Assembly (NCBI GenBank): GCA_038741495.1
Contig: JAVYKX010000003.1
Location: 1 to 64,000, forward strand
Source: Thermofilum sp.
GTDB lineage: Archaea; Thermoproteota; Thermoprotei; Thermofilales; Thermofilaceae
Direction of reading: 5' to 3'
Length of the DNA stretch: 64,000 nucleotides
Part shown: positions 58,183 through 64,000 of the stretch, piece after piece
How the letters are laid out: every line of letters starts with the position of its first letter
Numbering within the stretch: the first letter of the stretch is position 1
Made by a program: the position numbers and the translations under genes
Notes under the pieces: model-generated
Database searches by the model: none
What the model was told of the DNA's origin: nothing
Seen by the model: only the letters and a program-made list of their open reading frames with translations

Positions 58183-59798
58183 AGGTTCGCGGTCTGAAGT
58201 GGAGGTACCGCGGGTCGAAGGACTACGTTCTCAGAGGCGTCGACTTCAAGGTCGAGAAGGGGAGCTTCACCGCGATCACCGGCCCGAGCGGCGCGGGAAA
58301 AACCACGCTTGTGCTTGCGTTGACAGGCGTCATCCCTCAGCGCTTACCCGGCAGCTTCGAGGGAGAGGTTAAGGTCCTCGGGATGTCCACCGCCGAGAGA
58401 GACGTGGCCGAGATAGCTAGAAAAGTTGGCGTCGTCTTCGAAGACCCTGAGATCCAGTTCGTGATGAGCAGCGTAGAGGACGAGCTCCTCCTCTCCCTCC
58501 AGACCCTCGACCTGGACCCCGAGGAGGCCAGGGAGAGAGTGCTCTGGGCCCTAGACCTCGTGGGGCTCGGAAAAGATTTCCTCAGCAGGCAGCCCCACCA
58601 GCTGTCTGGCGGCGAGAAGCAGAGAGTCGCTATCGCCGCGGCTGTAGCCAGGGAGCCGGAGCTCCTCATCCTCGACGAGCCCACCTCGGACCTGGACCCG
58701 GCGGGCAAGGAGGAGGTCGTGCAGGCTCTTGAGAGCGTGAGGGTGAGCCTGGACGCGACCGTGGTGATGGTGGAGCACGAGCCGGAGCTGATCGAGAAGT
58801 TCGCGGACTGGCTCCTCGTCCTCGATGAGGGGAGGGTCGCGATGGAGGGGACGCCGAGGGAAGTCTACTCTCGCTTAGAAGAGGCGAAGAAGCACGCAGC
58901 CTACCCTCCGGAGCACTACGAGCTCGCGGCTGCAGCAGGCCTCAAGCCACCCGCGAAGCGGGAGCTGTACGAGCTCGTCTCGCTCGGTTTCAGCCTTGAC
59001 GGGGTCTGCGCGTTCCACGAGCCTAGGGGCGGCGGTGAAACCGTAGCGGAAGCGAGGAGCGTGCGCTTCTCGTACCCCGGCGGCACGGAAGCCCTGAAAG
59101 GGGTCAGCCTGAAGCTGAGGAGAGGCGAGCTAGTGGCCCTCATGGGGCCTAACGGCAGCGGGAAAACAACTCTCGCCAAGGTGTTCGCAGGCCTCCTTAA
59201 GCCCTCCTCGGGCGAGGTGATCGTCCAGGGTAAGCCCGTGAGTAGCTACTCCAGGCTTGAGCTCTCCTCGCTCGTCGGCTACGTGTACCAGAACCCCCAG
59301 CACCAGCTTTTCTGCCAGAGCGTGTTCGAGGAAGTCGCATTCGGGCTGAAGCTCAGGGGCGTGAAAGGCAGGGAGCTCGAGCGGAGAGTCTCCGAGGCGC
59401 TGAGCCTCTTCGGGCTCGAGGAGCTGCGGGACGAGCACCCCTTCTTCCTGAGCAAGGGCGAGAAGAGGAGGCTCGCGCTCGCGAGCGTCTACGTGCTCGA
59501 GCCCGTGCTCCTCATCGTCGACGAGCCGACGACCGGACAGGACCGCCGCTTCAGCGACCAGCTTCTGAATGCTCTCAGGGGCCTCGCAGAGTCGGGGAGA
59601 AGCGTCCTCGTCATCACCCACAGCGTGGAGCACGCGCTTAGGTTCGCGGACAGGCTCGTCGTGATGTCAGGGGGCAGGGTGGTTGCCGACGGCGCTCCAG
59701 CCGAGGTGCTAGCTGACGACGCGGTGGTCGGCGAGGCGAGGCTTCGGCGCCCGCTGAGAGTAGAGCTCTGCAAGAGGATTGCGAAGCGCGCGGCATGA
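58170..59798 (+). CDS. ECF transporter fused double ATPase (EcfA-EcfA'), first module
   Basis: About 542 residues, two complete ABC ATPase halves in one chain: first Walker A GPSGAGKTT, signature LSGGEKQR, Walker B LLILDEPTSDLD; second Walker A GPNGSGKTT, signature LSKGEKRR, Walker B LLIVDEPTTGQD. Powers the S and T components encoded just upstream. ATG 58170 preferred; GTG 58158 adds four residues. Confidence 0.9.
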   Translation: MPAVEVRGLKWRYRGSKDYVLRGVDFKVEKGSFTAITGPSGAGKTTLVLALTGVIPQRLPGSFEGEVKVLGMSTAERDVAEIARKVGVVFEDPEIQFVMSSVEDELLLSLQTLDLDPEEARERVLWALDLVGLGKDFLSRQPHQLSGGEKQRVAIAAAVAREPELLILDEPTSDLDPAGKEEVVQALESVRVSLDATVVMVEHEPELIEKFADWLLVLDEGRVAMEGTPREVYSRLEEAKKHAAYPPEHYELAAAAGLKPPAKRELYELVSLGFSLDGVCAFHEPRGGGETVAEARSVRFSYPGGTEALKGVSLKLRRGELVALMGPNGSGKTTLAKVFAGLLKPSSGEVIVQGKPVSSYSRLELSSLVGYVYQNPQHQLFCQSVFEEVAFGLKLRGVKGRELERRVSEALSLFGLEELRDEHPFFLSKGEKRRLALASVYVLEPVLLIVDEPTTGQDRRFSDQLLNALRGLAESGRSVLVITHSVEHALRFADRLVVMSGGRVVADGAPAEVLADDAVVGEARLRRPLRVELCKRIAKRAA

Positions 59799-59819
59799 AT
59801 CTGATTCCTGAAACATCCT

Positions 59820-59827
59820 TTTAAATA
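59820..59827 (+). promoter_or_regulatory. TATA box of the KaiC-like gene
   Basis: TTTAAATA centred 27 bases upstream of GTG 59851; leaderless transcript. Confidence 0.45.
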
Positions 59828-59850
59828 GCTTCAAAGCACCTAACTTAGTT

Positions 59851-60627
59851 GTGAGCGTGGAGAGGCTCTCCACGGGTATCGAGGGGCTTGACAAGCTGCT
59901 AGCGGGGGGTGTGCCGCCGGGCTTCTTCGTAGCTCTAGTCGGCATGCCGGGGACCGGGAAGACTATCGCGTGCATCCACTTCGTGTGGGCTGGCTTGAAG
60001 AGAGGGGAGTCCGCGATATACGTGACAACGGAGGAGAGCAGGGAGAGTATCATCAGGCAAGCAGCCCAGTTTAAGATGGACTTCGAGAGAGCCATGGAGG
60101 AGAAGAAGCTCGTGATCATCGACGCCCTCATGCGCGGCGCGGGCGACGAGTGGAGCCTCAAGGACGTGACTGTGGAGGAGATGCTGAACAAGGTGATAGA
60201 GGCGAAGAAGCAGCTCGGCTACAGCTGCAGAAGGCTGGTAATCGACTCGATGAGCGCTTTCTGGCTGCGGGCTCCCGTGAGGGCGAGGGAGGAGAGCTAC
60301 GTGGTGAAGAGGATTCTGAGCAAGTGGAACCTAACCATCTACGCTACTTCCCAGTACGCGATCACCACGGGAAGCGCGTTCGGCTGGGGAATCGAGCACG
60401 TTGCCGACGGCATCATCCACTTCATGAGAAGGCTCGTGAACGGCGTCCTCGTCAGGTACCTTATCGTGGAGAAGATGAGGCAGACCCCCCACGACTTGAG
60501 AGCCTGGGAGATACAGATAACCGACGGCGTGGGCCTGACTCTCGTTAGGCCGCTCGCGCGAAGAGCCGAGGACGAGGCGCTCCCAGAGCACGTGTCGAAG
60601 CGCATCAAAAGGTACGCAGAAGGGTAG
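59851..60627 (+). CDS. KaiC/RadA-like ATPase
   Basis: 258 residues, a single KaiC domain: Walker A GMPGTGKT (31-38), catalytic-Glu pair YVTTEESRESI and Walker B RRLVIDSMSAFW. Single-domain archaeal KaiC homologues are common and mostly uncharacterised, with suggested signalling roles. It lies between two ECF importer modules but has its own promoter, so the link to transport is not established. Confidence 0.82.
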   Translation: MSVERLSTGIEGLDKLLAGGVPPGFFVALVGMPGTGKTIACIHFVWAGLKRGESAIYVTTEESRESIIRQAAQFKMDFERAMEEKKLVIIDALMRGAGDEWSLKDVTVEEMLNKVIEAKKQLGYSCRRLVIDSMSAFWLRAPVRAREESYVVKRILSKWNLTIYATSQYAITTGSAFGWGIEHVADGIIHFMRRLVNGVLVRYLIVEKMRQTPHDLRAWEIQITDGVGLTLVRPLARRAEDEALPEHVSKRIKRYAEG

Positions 60628-60634
60628 GCTGCTG

Positions 60635-60695
60635 GCGCGGGGCCGAGGGCGCTTCGAATCCCGTGAGCACAAGCTTTTTCCCCTGGGCCCCGCGC
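60635..60695 (+). other. long-stem hairpin between KaiC-like and ECF ATPase genes
   Basis: GCGCGGGGCC (60635-60644) and GGCCCCGCGC (60686-60695) are perfect complements around a 41-base loop that includes a T-arm-like CGCTTCGAATCCCG. It starts eight bases after the KaiC-like stop. It may be a terminator, an RNA leader of the ECF operon, or a small RNA. No full tRNA cloverleaf can be drawn. Confidence 0.4.
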
Positions 60696-60715
60696 AGAGG
60701 GCGGGTGCGGAGCAC

Positions 60716-62281
60716 TTGCCCGCGATCCTCGTGAAGAACCTCTCGTTCACCTACGAGGGTAAGAGCGAGCCCGCGCTCCAGGAGGTGAACCTCTCCGTAG
60801 AGCCCGGCGAAGTGGTCCTGCTGGCGGGGAGGAGCGGCAGCGGTAAGTCGACGCTGCTCAAGTGCATTAACGGCTTAATTCCGCTCAGGTACGCAGGCAG
60901 GTACGCGGGGGAGGTTTGGGTCAACGGGATCCTAGTGCCTGAGAGCAGGCTCTCAGTTATCTCGAAGCACGTGGGTACGATAATGCAGGAGGTGAGCAAG
61001 CAGCTTGTGCTGCCGAACGTCCTGGACGATGTGGCTTTCGGCCTCTGCAACCAGTGCATTCCACCCGAGGAAGCCAAGGCGGGCGCGGAGAGAGCTCTCG
61101 CCAGGATGAGGGTGCTTCACCTCGCGGATAGAGACGTGAACGAGCTCAGCGGTGGCGAGAAGCAGAGGGTTGCTATCGCGGGTGTCCTGGCGATGAACCC
61201 GCCGATCATCCTCATGGACGAGCCGATGGCTAACCTGGACAGCGAAGGTGTTAACCTTGTTCAGCAGCTCATTAGGGAGTTCAAGAGCGAGGGCCGCACG
61301 GTGATCATAGCAGAGCACAGAGTGGAGGAAGCTTTGGAGGCTGGGGTAGACCGAATACTCGTGATGGAGCGCGGGAGGATAGTCAAGGAGGCGCGCGACC
61401 CTGCTGAGCTCGCAGATTTCGCCGGGAAACTCAAGCTGCCGGCATGGGTCGCGAAGACCGCGAGAGCGGGGCAGAGGCAGCGTAGCAGCACCAGCGAGCG
61501 AGTAGCTATCGAGTTCAGGGGTGTTCACTTCAGCTACGACGGCAAGCCGGTGCTGAAGGGTGTTGATGTGGCTCTGCGAGAGGGGGAGCGGGTGGCGCTG
61601 CTGGGGAACAACGGCGCGGGTAAGAGCACGATGGCTAAGCTAATGCTGGGGATTCTGAAGCCTACGAGAGGCGAGGTGCTCGTGTACGGGGTGGACACTA
61701 GGGATAGGGAAGTGTTCGATTTGGCCCCCATCGTAGGCTTAGTTTTCCAGGATCCTTTCAGCATGCTCTTCGCCAGGACTGTGAGGGAAGAGATCTCGTT
61801 CGGCCCTAAGAACGTTGGCGTGCCAGCGCAGCAGCTTCCCGGCAGGGTTCAGGAGGCAGCAGAGCACTGCAAAGTGAGCCACCTGCTCGACTACTCTCCT
61901 TTCGCGTCTAGCCACGGGGAGAAGAAGAGGATCTGCGTCGCATCGATTCTAGCGATGCACCCGAAGGTACTGATTCTGGACGAGCCGACCGCAGGCCAAG
62001 ACTACGAGAGCTACACGTCGTTCATGGAGTTCGTCAACGAGCTGTACTTTAGCGGTATCGTCAGAACGCTAGTCATCATCACGCACGACACGGACTTGGC
62101 GATCGAGTACACTGACCGGACTATCGTGCTCTCGAACGGCAAGGTCATCGCGGACGGGCCCACCGCAGAGGTGCTAACAAACCGAGAAGTGCTCGAGCGG
62201 GGGAGGATACGGGAAACTAGCCTGGTGAGGTTTTGGAGGGAATCGCTGGAAGGTTCACGTCCTCGAGCACAGCGGAGCTAG
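60716..62281 (+). CDS. ECF transporter fused double ATPase, second module
   Basis: 521 residues, again two ABC halves: AGRSGSGKST, ELSGGEKQR, IILMDEPMANLD; then GNNGAGKST, the altered signature SSHGEKKR, VLILDEPTAGQD. The second signature begins with SH in place of SG. TTG 60716 start. Operon with the S and T components that follow. Confidence 0.9.
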   Translation: MPAILVKNLSFTYEGKSEPALQEVNLSVEPGEVVLLAGRSGSGKSTLLKCINGLIPLRYAGRYAGEVWVNGILVPESRLSVISKHVGTIMQEVSKQLVLPNVLDDVAFGLCNQCIPPEEAKAGAERALARMRVLHLADRDVNELSGGEKQRVAIAGVLAMNPPIILMDEPMANLDSEGVNLVQQLIREFKSEGRTVIIAEHRVEEALEAGVDRILVMERGRIVKEARDPAELADFAGKLKLPAWVAKTARAGQRQRSSTSERVAIEFRGVHFSYDGKPVLKGVDVALREGERVALLGNNGAGKSTMAKLMLGILKPTRGEVLVYGVDTRDREVFDLAPIVGLVFQDPFSMLFARTVREEISFGPKNVGVPAQQLPGRVQEAAEHCKVSHLLDYSPFASSHGEKKRICVASILAMHPKVLILDEPTAGQDYESYTSFMEFVNELYFSGIVRTLVIITHDTDLAIEYTDRTIVLSNGKVIADGPTAEVLTNREVLERGRIRETSLVRFWRESLEGSRPRAQRS

Positions 62282-62308
62282 CCGGCCTCGCGTAAAGCAT
62301 ATTAGCAG

Positions 62309-62902
62309 TTGCGAAGCTCGTACCGCGTGAGCGGCGGAGTCGCTGCTCGGAAACCGCTATTTTCAACAACATCTATCGTCGCAATGGGCATCGGCACAGC
62401 TCTCTACGCCGCTTTCAACGTGTTCTTCAACCTTCTGCAGCTGCCCGGGACGCAGCTAGTAGCGCTTCGGCCGAGCGTAGCGATACCGATGTTCTTCGGC
62501 TACGTCTTCGGCCCGGTAGTCGGCTTCGTCTCGGGCTTCCTGGGGAACGTGATCAGCGACGCGATCAGCTGGGGAGGATTCTGGTGGAACTGGGATGTTG
62601 GCAACGGGCTACTAGGCCTCATCCCCGGGCTTGCCGTGTACTTCGTGAAAGGTGAGAGCAAGTACTCCAAGCAAGGCCTCCTCATCTGCGCAGTGCTGGC
62701 TGTCGTCGCCTCGATCATCGGCATGGGCTTTGCAGCCTTCACTGACTACATTTTCGGCTACGGTATCTCCACGCTAGAGGAGGCTATCTACGCCCTGTTC
62801 CTGCCCGCAGCCGTAACCGATGCTGTCAACGGCGCTATCTTGACTCCTATGCTAGTCTCGGCCTACGCGTCCGCGGCTAGAGGCAGGGCTAGGAGAGCCT
62901 AG
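62309..62902 (+). CDS. ECF transporter S component, second module
   Basis: 197 residues, about six helices: VAMGIGTALYAAFNVFFNLL, VAIPMFFGYVFGPVVGFVSG and GNVISDAISWGGFWWNWDVG, followed by GLLGLIPGL. The A-x-x-x-A-like and FGPxxG segments are typical of S components for water-soluble vitamins or precursors; the ligand cannot be named. TTG 62309 start. Confidence 0.8.
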   Translation: MRSSYRVSGGVAARKPLFSTTSIVAMGIGTALYAAFNVFFNLLQLPGTQLVALRPSVAIPMFFGYVFGPVVGFVSGFLGNVISDAISWGGFWWNWDVGNGLLGLIPGLAVYFVKGESKYSKQGLLICAVLAVVASIIGMGFAAFTDYIFGYGISTLEEAIYALFLPAAVTDAVNGAILTPMLVSAYASAARGRARRA

Positions 62903-63682
62903 ATGGCGTCCAGGGTCATCCGGTACGTCGAGGGCAGCAGCGTCGTTCACGCGCTGGATCCACGCGCTAAGCTAACCCTGGTTTTTTCCCTTATCTTGAG
63001 CGCGACGCTCGCTTACAGCGTCCCCCTAGTGTTGCCCTTGCTGCTCGCATCTCTAGCCTTCTACCTGGCGGCGAAGCTCCCCTGGAGCAAGGTGAAAGGC
63101 ACCTGGAAAATCGTTGCAACGATAATCCTCTTTCTCTCGCTGCTCAACTACCTCTTCGTAGCCGTCCTATTCCACCCCCCCGAGGCTCCTAGCGCTGTAA
63201 GCTCCGAGATCTTTGTCCGGGTGTTCACCCCGATCCTGAAGCTCCTCACCGTAGCTTTAGCAGCGATCACGCTCGTCTACACTACTCCACCCAACCTATA
63301 CGCTCCCGCCCTAGGTCAGATGGGCCTCAGCTATAAGGCAGCCTACGTGATCCAGCTCGGGTTGAGGTACTTCCCCGAGTACATTGAGGAGATGAGGAGG
63401 ACTCTCGAAGCGCAGATGGCTCGGGGCTACAGGCCCCGGGGAGGTGGGAACTTTATCGCGAGGATACTGAACCTTGCCCCCCTCGTGGTTCCGGTCACGG
63501 TTTCCGCCTCTCTATCGATATACGATGTCGCCGACGCGATGGAGCTCCGAGGGTTCGGCGAGAGCGGCTGCCACACCTGGCTGAGGAAGCTGAAGATGAG
63601 CGCTCGCGATAAAGCCGTGGTCGCTGTTTCGCTCGCCCTGCTAGCAGCGTACGTCGCGCTCTACGTTGCCAGGCCCCTCTAG
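62903..63682 (+). CDS. ECF transporter T component, second module
   Basis: 259 residues with the coupling motifs EAQMARGYRP and AMELRGFGES. DPRAKL near the N-terminus (HALDPRAKLTLVFSLIL) is the usual EcfT opening. One base after the S component stop. Completes the AA-S-T order, the reverse of the first module (S-T-AA). Confidence 0.88.
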   Translation: MASRVIRYVEGSSVVHALDPRAKLTLVFSLILSATLAYSVPLVLPLLLASLAFYLAAKLPWSKVKGTWKIVATIILFLSLLNYLFVAVLFHPPEAPSAVSSEIFVRVFTPILKLLTVALAAITLVYTTPPNLYAPALGQMGLSYKAAYVIQLGLRYFPEYIEEMRRTLEAQMARGYRPRGGGNFIARILNLAPLVVPVTVSASLSIYDVADAMELRGFGESGCHTWLRKLKMSARDKAVVAVSLALLAAYVALYVARPL

Positions 63683-63807
63683 CTGCGGAGTGTTTTCCAC
63701 ACCGGTGCGAAGGGTACCCGCGGTCCTCTCACCAGCAGCCTTCCCGCAGCACCCGGGCCCCCTCCCTCTATCGTGAGGGTTTTAAGCCGGGCTTAGTTTG
63801 AGGGGGT

Positions 63808-64000
63808 ATGCAGACTCGCTACATCTTCGTGACGGGGGGTGTTGTCAGCGGCCTCGGCAAGGGGGTTGTCGCAGCGTCCATAGGGAAGATCCTCCAGATG
63901 CGCGGCGTTAGAGTTGACATGATCAAGGCTGACCCCTACCTCAACGTGGATCCCGGGACTCTGAACCCTGTGGAGCACGGCGAGGTGTTTGTCTGCGAGG
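63808..64000 (+). CDS. pyrG: CTP synthase, 5' end (partial)
   Basis: The first 64 residues up to the window edge: [20 protein letters not shown] and [21 protein letters not shown] are diagnostic of CTP synthase (UTP + glutamine + ATP to CTP). In the normal protein the next residue motif continues EVFVCEDGxExDxDxGxYER-like, beyond the window. ATG 63808 is preceded by AGGGGG. The 125-bp gap before it holds no gene. Confidence 0.93.
   Translation, partial: MQTRYIFVTGGVVSGLGKGVVAASIGKILQMRGVRVDMIKADPYLNVDPGTLNPVEHGEVFVCE

Noticed and set aside
60648-60665. tRNA-like T-arm CGCTTCGAATCCCG
   Set aside because: No acceptor, D-arm or anticodon stem can be drawn around it; it lies in the loop of a longer hairpin.

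Overview
The window looks like the chromosome of a hyperthermophilic crenarchaeote close to Thermofilum. Supporting signs: archaeal TATA boxes about 25-30 bases upstream of leaderless starts, GGTGA/GGTGG ribosome-binding sites inside operons, many GTG and TTG starts, VapBC and AbrB-PhoU genes, ECF vitamin importers, and a phosphotransferase system (PTS), which is very rare in Crenarchaeota but has been reported from Thermofilum pendens. I saw no rRNA, tRNA or CRISPR.

Layout. 1-9.0 kb: radical-SAM gene, a TnpB-like gene inside a perfect 155-bp inverted repeat, amidohydrolase and CBS-less IMP dehydrogenase, an AbrB-PhoU regulator, small genes, and a solo 64-bp copy of part of the inverted repeat beside a broken ORF. 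9.0-10.1 kb: second AbrB-PhoU gene. 10.3-17.7 kb: an eight-gene group-4 [NiFe]-hydrogenase operon (Ni ligands present). 17.95-27.6 kb: an eleven-gene complex I-like operon (A B C D H I J K M L N, no NADH module, NuoD without Ni ligands). 27.7-36.0 kb: amino-sugar and PTS core: glutamine synthetase, SIS protein, HPr, enzyme I, NagA, a GlmS-like enzyme lacking its glutaminase cysteine, and an N-acetylglucosamine kinase-like gene. 36.0-46.5 kb: AT-richer block with an ABC importer, a KbaZ/GatZ-like protein, two SIS proteins and an ascorbate-type PTS IIB and IIC. 46.5-53.3 kb: coiled-coil protein, ceramidase-like hydrolase, Gfo/Idh dehydrogenase, mannose-family PTS IIB and IIA, a TIM-barrel protein and a fused IIC-IID. 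53.3-64 kb: HAD phosphatase, VapBC, thymidylate kinase, an HTH-phosphoribosyltransferase regulator, two ECF importers around a KaiC-like ATPase, and the start of CTP synthase.

How the genes fit together (inference). PTS and ABC uptake of sugars and amino sugars feeds NagA and SIS/GlmS-type enzymes that would yield hexose phosphate and ammonia; nearby glutamine synthetase could recapture the ammonia. Enzyme I and nagA diverge from a region holding a perfect 18-bp palindrome, which suggests joint control. Fermentation reductant could be disposed of by the hydrogenase and the complex I-like enzyme.

The most interesting points are the 155-bp inverted-repeat unit with a divergent TnpB-like protein, the GlmS with a dead glutaminase site next to NagA, a two-family archaeal PTS with a IIC-IID fusion and an unassigned TIM-barrel/dehydrogenase partner pair, apparent ACG and ATT starts for nuoA and nagA at the same ribosome-binding-site spacing as neighbouring genes, and several structured intergenic regions.
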